Positions 1-10,121 are shown, counted from the stretch's first letter. The stretch is 64,000 nucleotides of DNA from an uncultured Lachnospiraceae bacterium (GCA_905203555.1 CAJKWK010000009.1:1-64000), one strand, 5' to 3'. Notes: a model not told the origin generated them from the letters alone. Numbers and translations: made by a program.

Positions 1-59
1 TCAACCTGTATAAATTTTTCAATGTTCTTTTAATTTAGCCTTGACTTTTTATTTGCAGG

Positions 60-1343
60 CTATTTCTTAATCCCAATGCTTAATGTGAATTCTGCATCCA
101 CATAACCGTTGGAGCCTCTTCTCTTCCCTTGCACTTTCACAAGATCTCCAACCGCACAATCCAACATTACATTTTCAAAGGAACCGATTCCTGTCACCGG
201 CTCTCCATTGATTGCCTGTATTACATCTCCATTCTGAATCCCGGATGCCATAGCCGGCGAATCACTCTCTACCTCTGTCACATACAGTCCTTCCGGAATT
301 GCCTGTTCTTGTGCCACATCTTTTGTAACTGTCACGCCGCGCACTCCCGCATAAGGCACATTTTCTCCGTTCAGCATCAGTTCCATTTCTGATTTCAGGT
401 CAGAAATGCTCAGTGCATTCGCTGTTACCTCTGGATGTTCCGGACTGCTTTCACCTAATAATCCCTGCCGGATCAATCCAATCACTTTACCTGACTGATC
501 AATCAAAACACCGGTTCCGGATTGAACCACCGCAATATCAGTTGCAATCACGCCGCATTGCCCGTCTGCAAAGATTTCATGATACTCTACTGAACTGGCT
601 ATGCCATATCCCAATCCTTCTTCATAGCCGAATAAATTGCCGATCCCGATCACAATATCCCCCTGTACAACCAGATTGGAATTTCCAAATTCTGCAGTCT
701 TTATCCGGCTCCTTGTATTCTCTGAAACATCACCATACAATACACGAAACACAGCAAGCCCTCGATTCTTATCCTGTACCTTCAAAGCTGCAGGCGCACT
801 GCTCCCATCCGAAAATAATATTTCCCATTCTGTTCCGCTGTGACACACACTTTGATCCGTCAGAATCAATAACTCCTGGCCGTTATCCGCAGCAATGACA
901 CCCGCAGTGCAGGCACCGGACTCCTTTTGTTTCTGCTCCTCCGTCCAGTCCGCATCTTTTTTTATCCGCACTGAAACAATGCACTTTTTCGCTTCCTGTG
1001 CAGTCAGATAAAGAGTATTCATCATCTGCTGATAGCTCTCCTCAGTGAGCTGCTGTCCCTGAGGCTTTGTATCTTCCATTCCTTTTTCTCCCAAAAACAT
1101 CTCGTCTTCCGGAATCGTAACCTTATCAGATCCTCCGCCAAAAGTACGTTCCGCCCATGGTTTTAGCGCAAAAAAACTACAGCAGGCAAACACTCCGATC
1201 ACCAGCCCGTAAACAGCCATTCTAACAGCCTGTGGTAACAACTTTTTCCTGCTTTTTGTTTTTGGTTTAATTGTTTCTGTTAAAAAAGAAAAGGTCTCTT
1301 CTGTATCCTGTGCCTTTTCATTCGGTTCACTTTGCATAGGCAT
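60..1343 (-). CDS. HtrA/S1C-like membrane-anchored protein with PDZ domain, catalytic triad lost
   Basis: A 427-residue protein with one membrane segment at about residues 41-61, a trypsin-like domain at about 110-310 and a C-terminal PDZ domain at about 330-425. The fold landmarks of HtrA/DegP are readable: ATD where the family has QTD, GKVIGL, and a PDZ with GDVIQAINGEPV. The triad is not. The usual TNNHVV reads TDQSVC, the Asp of TDLAV reads NRGLAV, and the GNSGG serine loop reads QSGTG. I infer a non-proteolytic scaffold or sensor at the outer face of the membrane. The start is well supported by GAAGGAGAAA just upstream, and the stop is TAG. It is divergent from mutS2. The fold is fairly certain; the loss of activity is inferred from the motifs. 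Confidence 0.85.
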   Translation of the reverse strand: MPMQSEPNEKAQDTEETFSFLTETIKPKTKSRKKLLPQAVRMAVYGLVIGVFACCSFFALKPWAERTFGGGSDKVTIPEDEMFLGEKGMEDTKPQGQQLTEESYQQMMNTLYLTAQEAKKCIVSVRIKKDADWTEEQKQKESGACTAGVIAADNGQELLILTDQSVCHSGTEWEILFSDGSSAPAALKVQDKNRGLAVFRVLYGDVSENTRSRIKTAEFGNSNLVVQGDIVIGIGNLFGYEEGLGYGIASSVEYHEIFADGQCGVIATDIAVVQSGTGVLIDQSGKVIGLIRQGLLGESSPEHPEVTANALSISDLKSEMELMLNGENVPYAGVRGVTVTKDVAQEQAIPEGLYVTEVESDSPAMASGIQNGDVIQAINGEPVTGIGSFENVMLDCAVGDLVKVQGKRRGSNGYVDAEFTLSIGIKK

Positions 1344-1360
1344 TTTCTCCTTCAGATTTT

Positions 1361-1389
1361 AGTATAACCGATTCCTGACAATTCTTCAA
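1361..1389 (-). promoter_or_regulatory. Promoter of the HtrA-like gene
   Basis: Reading the minus strand there is TTGAAG, a 17-base spacer and TATACT, ending about 18 bases before the start codon. The spacing is ideal and the -35 box matches 4 of 6. Confidence 0.5.
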
Positions 1390-1482
1390 TAATTATCCTT
1401 TTCATTATGATGCAAATAGAGTAAAATGAAGAGTGAACATTTATAAAAAATAAAGTACAAATAAAGGATTGTTATACTATTT

Positions 1483-3858
1483 ATGAATCAAAAAACATTA
1501 ACCAAATTGGAATATCATAAGATTATTGCGATGTTAGAAGAACAAGCCTCTTCCTTTCGCGGAAAACAGCTCTGTCGTCGTCTAAAACCGATGACGGATC
1601 TGGAACGGATTGATACAGCCCAGGAACAGACTGCTGCCGCCTTCACAAGAATCGTGAAAAAGGGCCGGATTTCATTTAGCGATGCATTTCCTGTAGAAGA
1701 ATCTATGAAACGACTGGAGATCGGCGCCGCCCTCGGCAGCGGCGAACTGCTCCGCATTTGCAAGGTATTGAAAACTACCGCCCGCGCCAAGGCATACGGA
1801 CGGCATGACACACAGGACGATACCGCCGACTGTCTGGATGCTTATTTTGAGCAGCTGGAGCCATTGACTCTTTTGAGCAATGAAATCGAGCGCTGCATCA
1901 TTAGCGAAGAGGAAATCAGTGACGATGCCAGCGCCACGCTGAAACACATCCGACGCAGCATCCACAGCATCAATGATAAAGTACACGCAACATTGAACAC
2001 GCTTGTCAACGGTTCTCTGCGGACATATCTGCAGGATCCCATCATTACCATGCGTGGAGACCGCTACTGCATTCCGGTAAAAGCAGAATATCGCGGACAG
2101 GTTCAGGGGCTCATCCATGACCAGTCTTCCACCGGTTCTACTTTATTTATAGAACCTATGGCGATCGTAAAGCTGAACAATGATTTAAAAGAACTCTATG
2201 CCAAAGAGCAGGAAGAGATCCAGGTAATTCTTGCCCGGCTCAGCGAAGACACCGCTGCATATATTGAAGAAATCCGCGCCAACTATCGTTCTCTGACTGA
2301 TTTGGATTTTATTTTTGCACGCGGACAGCTTGCCTACTCCATGAACGGCAGCCGTCCGATACTAAACACAGAAGGCCGCATACGCATACGCTCCGGAAGA
2401 CACCCTCTTCTGGACCCGCGAAAAGTAGTTCCAATTACAGTGACTCTCGGAGAGGATTTTTCTCTCCTGATTGTCACCGGACCAAATACCGGTGGAAAAA
2501 CAGTATCCTTGAAAACAGTAGGACTGCTCACACTTATGGGGCAGGCCGGACTTCATATTCCTGCAGCAGACCGTTCGGAAATCGCAATATTTCGACAGAT
2601 TTACGCTGATATCGGAGACGAACAAAGCATCGAGCAAAGTCTGAGTACGTTTTCCTCGCACATGACCAATATCGTTTCCTTTTTAAAGGACGTGGATCAG
2701 AACTCTCTTGTTCTTTTCGATGAACTTGGCGCCGGAACCGATCCAACCGAAGGAGCTGCGCTTGCCATTGCAATTCTCTCTCATTTGCACACGAAGGGAA
2801 TTCGAACGATGGCTACAACCCACTACAGCGAATTAAAAGTCTATGCCCTGACTACGGAAGGCGTAGAGAATGCCTGCTGCGAATTTGATGTGGAAAGCCT
2901 GAAACCAACGTATCGGCTGCTCATCGGAATCCCGGGCAAAAGTAATGCATTTGCAATTTCGAGCAAACTGGGACTTCCGGATTATATCATCGAAGACGCA
3001 AAAACCAGATTAACAGAGCACGATGTTTCTTTTGAAGACCTGCTCGGAGATTTGGAAAACAGCCGCCGAACCATTGAAAAGGAACGTGATGAAATCCAAA
3101 ACTACAAACGCGAAGTGGAACGTCTGAAAACACAGACCCGGCAAAAGCAGGAAAAGTTAGAGGAACAACGCGAGCGGATTTTACGAGAGGCAAATGAAAA
3201 AGCCAATGCCATCCTTCGAGATGCCAAGGAAATGGCAGATGAAACCATGAAGAACTTCCGAAAATTCGGCAAAGAAGGAATCTCTGCGGCAGAAATGGAA
3301 AAAGAGCGGGAGCGTCTGCGTCAAAAGATCAAAGAAACTTCCGCAAAATCCACACTTACACCGCAGAAACCCAAAAAAACTTACAAACCTTCGGATTTCA
3401 AACTGGGAGAATCTGTAAAAGTTCTGAGTATGAATCTTACCGGAACCATCAGTTCTCTTCCGGATTCTCGTGGAAATGTGACCGTCCAGATGGGAATTTT
3501 GCGTTCTCAGATCAATATTTCAGATTTGGAAATTATAGAAGAACAGAATCCTTATGCTCCAAAAAATATGCGGCGCACCGGAGGCGGTAAGATTAAAATG
3601 AGTAAATCCTTGTCCGTCAGCCCGGAGATTAACTTACTCGGAAGAACTGTGGATGAGGCAGTCGCTGAACTTGATAAATATTTAGATGATGCTTTACTTT
3701 CTCATTTAAACAGCGTACGCATTGTACATGGAAAAGGAACCGGCGCTTTACGCAAAGGTATCCACGAATACCTGCGGCGCCAGAAACATGTAAAATCTTA
3801 TCACCTTGCCGAATTCGGTGAAGGAGATGCCGGAGTAACAATTGTAAATCTTGTGTAA
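1483..3858 (+). CDS. mutS2: Endonuclease MutS2 / ribosome-rescue ATPase
   Basis: A full-length 791-residue MutS2. The Walker A GPNTGGKT sits at residues 333-340, with a Walker B (LVLFDELGAGTDP) about 80 residues later. A charged coiled coil covers about residues 515-640, and a C-terminal Smr domain carries HGKGTG near residue 750. MutS2 proteins suppress recombination and, as RqcU, act on collided ribosomes; the Smr domain is a nuclease in several species. The start fits the family N terminus (MNxKTLxxLEY), but the nearest Shine-Dalgarno-like AAAGGA is about 13 bases away, so initiation may be weak. The response regulator follows 34 bases after the stop, suggesting one transcript. Confidence 0.95.
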   Translation: MNQKTLTKLEYHKIIAMLEEQASSFRGKQLCRRLKPMTDLERIDTAQEQTAAAFTRIVKKGRISFSDAFPVEESMKRLEIGAALGSGELLRICKVLKTTARAKAYGRHDTQDDTADCLDAYFEQLEPLTLLSNEIERCIISEEEISDDASATLKHIRRSIHSINDKVHATLNTLVNGSLRTYLQDPIITMRGDRYCIPVKAEYRGQVQGLIHDQSSTGSTLFIEPMAIVKLNNDLKELYAKEQEEIQVILARLSEDTAAYIEEIRANYRSLTDLDFIFARGQLAYSMNGSRPILNTEGRIRIRSGRHPLLDPRKVVPITVTLGEDFSLLIVTGPNTGGKTVSLKTVGLLTLMGQAGLHIPAADRSEIAIFRQIYADIGDEQSIEQSLSTFSSHMTNIVSFLKDVDQNSLVLFDELGAGTDPTEGAALAIAILSHLHTKGIRTMATTHYSELKVYALTTEGVENACCEFDVESLKPTYRLLIGIPGKSNAFAISSKLGLPDYIIEDAKTRLTEHDVSFEDLLGDLENSRRTIEKERDEIQNYKREVERLKTQTRQKQEKLEEQRERILREANEKANAILRDAKEMADETMKNFRKFGKEGISAAEMEKERERLRQKIKETSAKSTLTPQKPKKTYKPSDFKLGESVKVLSMNLTGTISSLPDSRGNVTVQMGILRSQINISDLEIIEEQNPYAPKNMRRTGGGKIKMSKSLSVSPEINLLGRTVDEAVAELDKYLDDALLSHLNSVRIVHGKGTGALRKGIHEYLRRQKHVKSYHLAEFGEGDAGVTIVNLV

Positions 3859-3892
3859 ATATTTACTCGAACAAATACAGAAAGGAGACTTC

Positions 3893-4591
3893 ATGAATAA
3901 ACAAAAAATCTTAATCGTAGATGATGATGAAAATATTGCAGAGTTAATTTCGCTCTATTTAAATAAAGAATGTTTTGACACAAAAATGGTATATAACGGA
4001 GAAAATGCTCTGAGCGCCTTCGATTCCTATCAGCCCAATCTCGTTCTTCTGGACCTGATGCTGCCGGGAATCGACGGTTATCAGGTCTGCCGGGAAATCC
4101 GCACCAAATCAGCCACTCCGATCATTATGCTTTCCGCAAAAGGCGAAGTATTTGACAAAGTATTGGGACTGGAACTGGGCGCCGATGATTATATTATGAA
4201 ACCCTTTGACTCCAAAGAAATGGTTGCGCGTATTCGTGCTGTTTTACGTCGCTATCAGGCTGCAAAACCAAGCGCGGCCCCTGCGGATAATATCAAATGT
4301 GTCACCTATGACAACCTGGAGATCAACCTTACCAACTATTCCGTAACCTGCGATGGACATTCTGTCGATATGCCGCCAAAAGAATTAGAATTATTATATT
4401 TTCTGGCGTCATCACCAAATCAGGTTTTTACCCGGGAACAGCTATTAGATCAGATTTGGGGCTATGAATATATCGGTGATACACGTACTGTCGACGTACA
4501 CATAAAACGTTTGCGTGAAAAAATCAAAGATCACCCATCATGGAGCCTAAGCACTGTCTGGGGAATCGGATACAAGTTTGAAACACACTAG
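3893..4591 (+). CDS. OmpR/PhoB-family response regulator
   Basis: A 232-residue DNA-binding response regulator. The receiver domain has the acidic pair at D10-D11, the phospho-acceptor D54 in LLDLMLPG, and the conserved Thr/Ser and Lys (MLSAKG, MKPFD). The C-terminal winged helix spans about 130-230 and ends with RTVDVHIKRLREK and GIGYKF. I start at the ATG at 3893 because AAAGGAGACT lies just upstream and the family begins there; a longer reading from a TTG at 3851 would overlap mutS2. Its partner kinase begins 54 bases downstream. The regulon cannot be told from the sequence. Confidence 0.95.
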   Translation: MNKQKILIVDDDENIAELISLYLNKECFDTKMVYNGENALSAFDSYQPNLVLLDLMLPGIDGYQVCREIRTKSATPIIMLSAKGEVFDKVLGLELGADDYIMKPFDSKEMVARIRAVLRRYQAAKPSAAPADNIKCVTYDNLEINLTNYSVTCDGHSVDMPPKELELLYFLASSPNQVFTREQLLDQIWGYEYIGDTRTVDVHIKRLREKIKDHPSWSLSTVWGIGYKFETH

Positions 4592-4645
4592 ACACACCAT
4601 TCATTTCATTATGAATCAGATACACATACTGCAAAGGATTTTCCT

Positions 4646-6052
4646 ATGAAACATACACTCTATTTAAAATTTATCTGGCTGTATATCGTATTTGCTTTTT
4701 TAAGTTTGTTTACAGCCGCAACCCTGGGCAGGCAGCTGATTTTTAATCAACTCAAGGATAACTTCTCGCAGCGTCTATACCGGGAGGCCAACCTGATCTC
4801 AACCAACTATCTTCCTTCCTATTTTGTGGGGGAGACTACGGTTCAGGCGGTTCATTCCCAACTAAACGCCATGCAGATTTATCTGGACTCTTCCCTTTGG
4901 TTTGTCGACGAAGATGGAACACTGATCACGTCCTCCAACATAGAAAACACAACCGCTCCGGCCAACATTCCTGATTTTGACCCAGCAGAGGTTGTCAGCA
5001 GCCAATATATTACCGGAACATACCATGACTATTTTCAGGAAAATGTAATCACAACCATGGCTCCTGTCATTCAAGGATTCCACACCAAAGGATATCTTTT
5101 GATCCACCAGCCGGTCGCTATCCTTGACAAAGAGGTATCGAAATTGATGCTGCCGCTTTATGTCACGCTGGGAGTTGTGTATCTCCTATCCTTCCTGATA
5201 TTATTTGGCTTTCATTTTTTTATCTATCGGCCACTACGAAAAATCATTGGAGCAGCCACGCAATATGCGTCCGGCAATCTGGACTATGAGATTCCGGTTT
5301 ACACACATGATGAGATTGGATATTTGTCCGCTTCTTTAAATTATATGTCTTCCCAGCTCAAAGATATGGAAGATTACCAGAAAAAAATCGTAGCCAATGT
5401 CTCTCATGATTTCCGGTCTCCATTGACCTCCATAAAGGGCTATGTAGGAGCCATTGCAGACGGAACAATTCCGCCGGAGCTGCACGAAAAATATTTAAAG
5501 ATTATCTTATTTGAAACAGAAAGGCTGACAGATCTGACACAGGATCTGCTGACACTCAACGCATTTGACACCAAAGAATTATTACTGAACAAGAGTAAGT
5601 TCGATATTCAGGAAACCATCAAAAATACAGCCGCTTCTTTTGAAGTAATTTGTACAAACAAACGTGTTTCCATTGAACTCTTATTACTTTCCGGACCAAC
5701 ACTTGTTTATGCAGACCAACGCAAGATACAGCAGGTTCTCTACAATCTTCTGGACAATGCGATCAAATTCAGCGATCACGATTCCTCTGTCACAGTGGAA
5801 GTCATTCGCAAAAATGAAAAATTCTTTATCTCCGTAAAAGACAGCGGTATGGGAATCCCCAAAAAAGATCTCAATAAAATCTGGGAACGGTTTTATAAAT
5901 CAGATCTCTCCCGCGGAAAAGACAAAAAAGGGACCGGACTCGGTCTTGCAATTGTCAAAGAGGCAATTCAGGCCCACGACGAACATATCAATGTCATTAG
6001 CACAGAGGGCGTCGGAACAGAATTTATCTTTTCACTTACCCGAGCTGAATAA
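4646..6052 (+). CDS. Sensor histidine kinase with HAMP domain
   Basis: A 468-residue membrane kinase, partner of the preceding regulator. It has a first membrane helix at about 8-28, an extracytoplasmic sensor of about 140 residues, a second helix at about 173-195, HAMP, then a HisKA domain with phospho-acceptor H254 in NVSHDFRSPL. The ATPase domain has the N box (NLLDNAIKF), G1 (KDSGMGIP) and G2 (GTGLGLAIVK), all intact. A terminator follows 40 bases after the stop. The stimulus is unknown: the sensor region does not resemble a ligand domain I can name. Confidence 0.95.
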   Translation: MKHTLYLKFIWLYIVFAFLSLFTAATLGRQLIFNQLKDNFSQRLYREANLISTNYLPSYFVGETTVQAVHSQLNAMQIYLDSSLWFVDEDGTLITSSNIENTTAPANIPDFDPAEVVSSQYITGTYHDYFQENVITTMAPVIQGFHTKGYLLIHQPVAILDKEVSKLMLPLYVTLGVVYLLSFLILFGFHFFIYRPLRKIIGAATQYASGNLDYEIPVYTHDEIGYLSASLNYMSSQLKDMEDYQKKIVANVSHDFRSPLTSIKGYVGAIADGTIPPELHEKYLKIILFETERLTDLTQDLLTLNAFDTKELLLNKSKFDIQETIKNTAASFEVICTNKRVSIELLLLSGPTLVYADQRKIQQVLYNLLDNAIKFSDHDSSVTVEVIRKNEKFFISVKDSGMGIPKKDLNKIWERFYKSDLSRGKDKKGTGLGLAIVKEAIQAHDEHINVISTEGVGTEFIFSLTRAE

Positions 6053-6092
6053 GGAAACTTTTTCTCTCATGCACGGCAATCGAGATAGCAAA

Positions 6093-6125
6093 GGCGCTCC
6101 TGAAACTTCAGAAGCGCCCTTTTTT
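6093..6125. terminator. Bidirectional terminator between the kinase gene and dnaB
   Basis: GGCGCT plus CTGA pairs with TCAG plus AGCGCC around a short loop, with one internal mismatch. It is followed by six T on the plus strand and touches the dnaB stop codon on the other side, so it probably serves both convergent genes. Confidence 0.85.
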
Positions 6126-7479
6126 ATTCCTGTTTCTGTTCTCTTAACTCATTTCCAAATCGTGTATACTGAGGCATCCATGCCAATCGAACGGTTCCAA
6201 TCGGGCCGTTTCTCTGTTTTGCTATAATAATCTCTGCGATTCCTTTATCTTCCGTATCCGGAATATAATAATCCTCTCGATAAATAAACATACAGACATC
6301 GGCATCCTGCTCGATTGCTCCAGACTCACGCAAGTCAGACAGCATCGGACGTTTATCCGTTCTCGATTCAACCGCACGACTAAGCTGCGAAAGCGCGATA
6401 ACCGGCACATTCAGCTCTCTGGCAAGCCCTTTCAAAGATCGGGAAATTTCCGAAATCTCCTGCTGACGGCTTTCATTGCTGCGGCCGCCGCTTCCGCTCA
6501 TCAACTGCAAATAGTCAATGATAATCAAATCCAATCCCAGTTCCAACTTATACTTGCGGCACTTTGAACGCATCTCTGCAATAGAAATTCCGGACGTATC
6601 ATCGATAATCATTCTGGATTTTCCAATTCGTCCGGCACCCTCGATCAGTTTTTCCCAATCCGTATCTTTCAGATTACCTGTACGCAGCACCTGCGCATCG
6701 ACATGAGACTCCAAAGAAAACAAACGGTTTACCAACTGCTCTTTTGACATCTCCAAACTAAAAATCGCAACCGCCAGATTTTGGCGAAACGCTACGTGCT
6801 GTGCGATATTAAGTACAAACGCCGTCTTTCCCATAGAAGGACGCGCCGCTACCAGGATCAGATCCGAGCGCTGCAATCCGGACAGCTTATAATCCAGATC
6901 AATAAACCCGGTCGGTATTCCCGTTACCGTTCCCTTCGTTTTAGATGCCTTTTCAATCACATCCAGCGCATTGAGCACGACTTGTTTAATCGGTGTATAT
7001 TCCTGAGAATTTCCATGCTCTACCAGTTCAAACACCTGTTTTTCTGTCTTTTCCAGAATCTCGCTCAACGGCTGATTTTCCTGATAACATGTATTCGCAA
7101 TCTCTTCATTAATCTTGATCAATTTCCGAAGGATTGCCTTTTCCTGTACAATCTTTGCATAGTACTTCACATTTGCCGAAGTTTCCACGCCCATCTCAGC
7201 GATCAAATCTTTTACAAACTCCAGACCACTGACTTCCGGCGGAACATTTTTTTCCTTCAAATGCTCCTGAAGTGTAATCAGATCGATCGGCTGCCCCTTG
7301 TGAAACAATTCAAGCATCGCATCATAAACAATTCCATATGCAGTCTGATAAAAATCCTGACCGGTAATCAGTTCCGAAGCCGCCATAGCCGCTTCTTTAT
7401 TCATCAGGATCGCACCGATGACCGCCCGCTCCGCTTCTGTACTATGCGGCATGATTCGTTTAATTACTGCTTCATCCAT
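6124..7479 (-). CDS. dnaB: Replicative DNA helicase DnaB
   Basis: A 451-residue hexameric helicase that unwinds DNA ahead of the replication fork. The N-terminal primase-interaction domain (HSTEAERAVIGAIL) is followed by a linker and the RecA-like domain with Walker A (RPSMGKTA), Walker B (LDLIIIDYLQLM) and the conserved SRAVE and DLRESGAIEQDAD motifs. The ATG at 7479 is preferred, with AAGGGGAA upstream; a TTG one codon earlier is the alternative. It is the last gene of gdpP-rplI-dnaB, 16 bases after rplI, an order common in Firmicutes. Confidence 0.97.
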   Translation of the reverse strand: MDEAVIKRIMPHSTEAERAVIGAILMNKEAAMAASELITGQDFYQTAYGIVYDAMLELFHKGQPIDLITLQEHLKEKNVPPEVSGLEFVKDLIAEMGVETSANVKYYAKIVQEKAILRKLIKINEEIANTCYQENQPLSEILEKTEKQVFELVEHGNSQEYTPIKQVVLNALDVIEKASKTKGTVTGIPTGFIDLDYKLSGLQRSDLILVAARPSMGKTAFVLNIAQHVAFRQNLAVAIFSLEMSKEQLVNRLFSLESHVDAQVLRTGNLKDTDWEKLIEGAGRIGKSRMIIDDTSGISIAEMRSKCRKYKLELGLDLIIIDYLQLMSGSGGRSNESRQQEISEISRSLKGLARELNVPVIALSQLSRAVESRTDKRPMLSDLRESGAIEQDADVCMFIYREDYYIPDTEDKGIAEIIIAKQRNGPIGTVRLAWMPQYTRFGNELREQKQE

Positions 7480-7495
7480 CAAGCATTCCCCTTAC

Positions 7496-7945
7496 TTATT
7501 TTTCTTCTGTCACAACAACCTTCAGTTCTGCCGTAACCTTCGGGTGGAGTTTCACCGGAACCGGATGTGTTCCTAGTGTTTTAATAGCATCCTTCAATTG
7601 GATCTTTTTCTTATCAATCTCCAGATTCATCTGCTCCTTTACTGCCAGTGCAATTTCCTTGCTGGATACAGATCCAAATGTTTTACCGCCTTCTCCGACT
7701 TTAATAGAAACTTCAATCTGTCCGGCTTTCAATTCTTCTGCAAGTGCTTTTGCAGCATCCAGATTTTCCTTTGCAATCTTTGCCTCATTATCCTTCTGCA
7801 GTTTCAAATCATTTAGATTTTTATTATTTGCCTCAACACCTAACTTTTTCGGCAAAATAAAATTTCTCGCATATCCGTCATTGACATTTACAATTTCACC
7901 CTTTTTTCCAAGTGACTTTACATCCTGTAATAAAATAACTTTCAT
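7496..7945 (-). CDS. rplI: 50S ribosomal protein L9
   Basis: A 149-residue L9 of normal length. The N-terminal domain reads MKVILLQDVKSLGKKGE, with NDGYARNFILPKK at about 22-34; a long central helix and the C-terminal rRNA-binding domain follow. The start is set by AAGGAGTG upstream and by the invariant family N terminus; an in-frame upstream GTG/ATG stretch to 7966 is not used. It lies 36 bases downstream of gdpP and is probably translated from the same message. Confidence 0.97.
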   Translation of the reverse strand: MKVILLQDVKSLGKKGEIVNVNDGYARNFILPKKLGVEANNKNLNDLKLQKDNEAKIAKENLDAAKALAEELKAGQIEVSIKVGEGGKTFGSVSSKEIALAVKEQMNLEIDKKKIQLKDAIKTLGTHPVPVKLHPKVTAELKVVVTEEK

Positions 7946-7981
7946 TTCTATACACTCCTTTTTCAAATTAACTTAACGCTT

Positions 7982-10027
7982 TTAAATATCTCCTTCTTCG
8001 ATCATCTGATCAATGGTATCCTTCAGCGTATTGATTGCCTCTTCTATATCTGTATGGTCAAACTGTGCACCGGCTGCATTGATATGACCGCCGCCACCCA
8101 GTTTCTCTGCGATAATCTGCACATTAACCTCATCAATGGAACGGGCACTCATATAGATTCTTCCATTATAAACTGTCAGCACAAACGATGCTTTAATCCC
8201 ATTGATATCCAGTAATTCATTGGCCGTCTGTGCCCCCAGAACAGTCGGGCTGTCAATATCGCTCGGACACTCTGCAATCGCATACTCACTGCGATATACT
8301 TCCGCCAGTCTGACCGCCTCTGCCTTCGCACGATAAGACTCAATATCATCTCGGAACATTTTGCGCACTCTTGTAATATCCGCACCGCATCTTCGCAAAA
8401 ATGCTGCCGCCTCAAAGGTACGCACTCCTGTACGATTCATGAAATTTCTAGTATCGATCATAATACCTGCATACAGACAATCCGCCTCCACACTCGGTAC
8501 ACGAATATCTTCTACAATATACTGCAGCACTTCGGCAACCATTTCGCAGGTAGAAGAAGAATACGGCTCGATATAGGACAACACCGCATTCTCAATTCCG
8601 GAACTGCTCTGTCTGTGATGATCCAATACCGCGATCAATTTCGAACGTCTCAAAAGTTCCGGACATTCTGTCATCTGCGGTTTGTTCGTATCTACAACAA
8701 CGACCATCGTATTTTCATTAAACTGATCCAAAGCCTGTTCAGATGTCAGGAAAATATCCTTCTCATAAGAAGAGCTTTCCAAAATCTCATCATACAACGG
8801 TCTGATCGAACTTGTATTTTCATTCATTACAATATGCGCCCGTTTTCCCAGTGCCTTTGCCGCCCGGTAAATACCCATACAGGCTCCCAGACTGTCTGCA
8901 TCTGCAATCTTATGACCCATAACGATCACCTGATCTTTTCCGGTAATAAATTCACGCAGCGCCTCTGCTTTTACCCTTGCTTTCACACGGGTATTCTTGG
9001 AAGTCTGTTCCTTTTTTCCGCCAAAATATGTAATACTCTGACTGTCCTTTGCTACGGCCTGATCGCCGCCTCTTGCCAGAGCCAGATCAATTGCCATACG
9101 GGCATAGTTATAACTCTGTGCATAAGTAGTCGTATTCAGACCCAGACCGATACTCAAAGACGCCGAACGTGCATTACCGATATTGACCTGCTTGACCTCT
9201 TCCAAAAGCGAAAACTTATCCGCCTCGAACTTGCGGTAGCTTTCCTTTCGAATCACGATAAAATACTTATCCTTTTCCAGTTTCTTGACGATTCCGTCCT
9301 CATCGCCGATATATTTATTGATCTTCCGATCAATGAGAGCAACCAGAAGGGACTGTCTGACTTCTTCTACACTTTCCATTACTTCATCATAATTATCAAT
9401 GTAGATCAGACCTGCAATCATCCTCTGGTCTTCGTTTTCCCGAATATAAGAATTCAGTTCTGTTACATCATTGAGACACAGCGTAATAAAATACTCCCTG
9501 CCTTCCGGCATCTGCACAACTTCTTCCGTATCACTGAACCCTTCCACCGATACTTTACGCAGCACTGCCTGATAATCCCGGTCCTGATAATGCACTTCCA
9601 GTTCTACATGATCCACATCCCCATGCGGAATCACCCGCTGTCCCAATTCAGGGATCAGCTTATACATATATTTTTCACGTTTCTGATCTGCAAAAATTTC
9701 CGCAAACAGCTTATTTCTCCAGAGAATCTTCCCATCCTCCAGCAAAATCGCATAAGGTACTGTCAATTCCTGCAGCAACGTGTTCTGAATCCCACGATAC
9801 TGCGTAGAAAACTGGATCATATCCGCAAGGATCAAAGATCGTTTATAAAAATACAGTCCTCCGACCATCACCGCATAGATAATGACGAAAACTGACATTA
9901 CCACACCCGCTTTACGGTCCACTTTATACATCCAAAGATTCATGGCAATCAATAACACTGTCATGATAACCGGCCAATACATATATACCTTGAGCTGGCC
10001 CTTCAAACGCACATCTCTCTCTTTCAT
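7982..10027 (-). CDS. gdpP: Cyclic-di-AMP phosphodiesterase GdpP (DHH family)
   Basis: A 681-residue membrane enzyme that degrades c-di-AMP and so tunes potassium and cell-wall homeostasis. Two membrane helices at about 12-55 are followed by a PAS-like domain, a degenerate GGDEF domain at about 170-300, the DHH domain with DADSLG near 375 and the signature LDHHRQ, and a DHHA1 domain ending GGGGHINAAGAQF. All DHH metal motifs are readable, so it should be active. The start has GGAGGG about 7 bases upstream. It heads the operon with rplI and dnaB. Confidence 0.95.
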   Translation of the reverse strand: MKERDVRLKGQLKVYMYWPVIMTVLLIAMNLWMYKVDRKAGVVMSVFVIIYAVMVGGLYFYKRSLILADMIQFSTQYRGIQNTLLQELTVPYAILLEDGKILWRNKLFAEIFADQKREKYMYKLIPELGQRVIPHGDVDHVELEVHYQDRDYQAVLRKVSVEGFSDTEEVVQMPEGREYFITLCLNDVTELNSYIRENEDQRMIAGLIYIDNYDEVMESVEEVRQSLLVALIDRKINKYIGDEDGIVKKLEKDKYFIVIRKESYRKFEADKFSLLEEVKQVNIGNARSASLSIGLGLNTTTYAQSYNYARMAIDLALARGGDQAVAKDSQSITYFGGKKEQTSKNTRVKARVKAEALREFITGKDQVIVMGHKIADADSLGACMGIYRAAKALGKRAHIVMNENTSSIRPLYDEILESSSYEKDIFLTSEQALDQFNENTMVVVVDTNKPQMTECPELLRRSKLIAVLDHHRQSSSGIENAVLSYIEPYSSSTCEMVAEVLQYIVEDIRVPSVEADCLYAGIMIDTRNFMNRTGVRTFEAAAFLRRCGADITRVRKMFRDDIESYRAKAEAVRLAEVYRSEYAIAECPSDIDSPTVLGAQTANELLDINGIKASFVLTVYNGRIYMSARSIDEVNVQIIAEKLGGGGHINAAGAQFDHTDIEEAINTLKDTIDQMIEEGDI

Positions 10028-10121
10028 TTACTTTCCCTCCAAGCGCACATCCGGATGTCAATCCCCTTTGCTGCGCTTTCTGTTGTATCCTTATTTTGCT
10101 ACTTTACTCATTAATAGATAC

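Noticed and set aside
1473..1478. TATACT five bases before the mutS2 ATG, suggesting a leaderless message
   Set aside because: No -35 box at 16-18 bases and the distance is too short for a start at the ATG.
8615..9895. Long plus-strand open frame (426 codons) opposite gdpP
   Set aside because: It is antisense to a well-supported gene, has an improbable composition (rich in His, Ile, Arg, Phe, Cys) and no ribosome binding site. The same holds for similar frames opposite the GH3 gene (11422-12270), LysM gene (38324-39220) and others.
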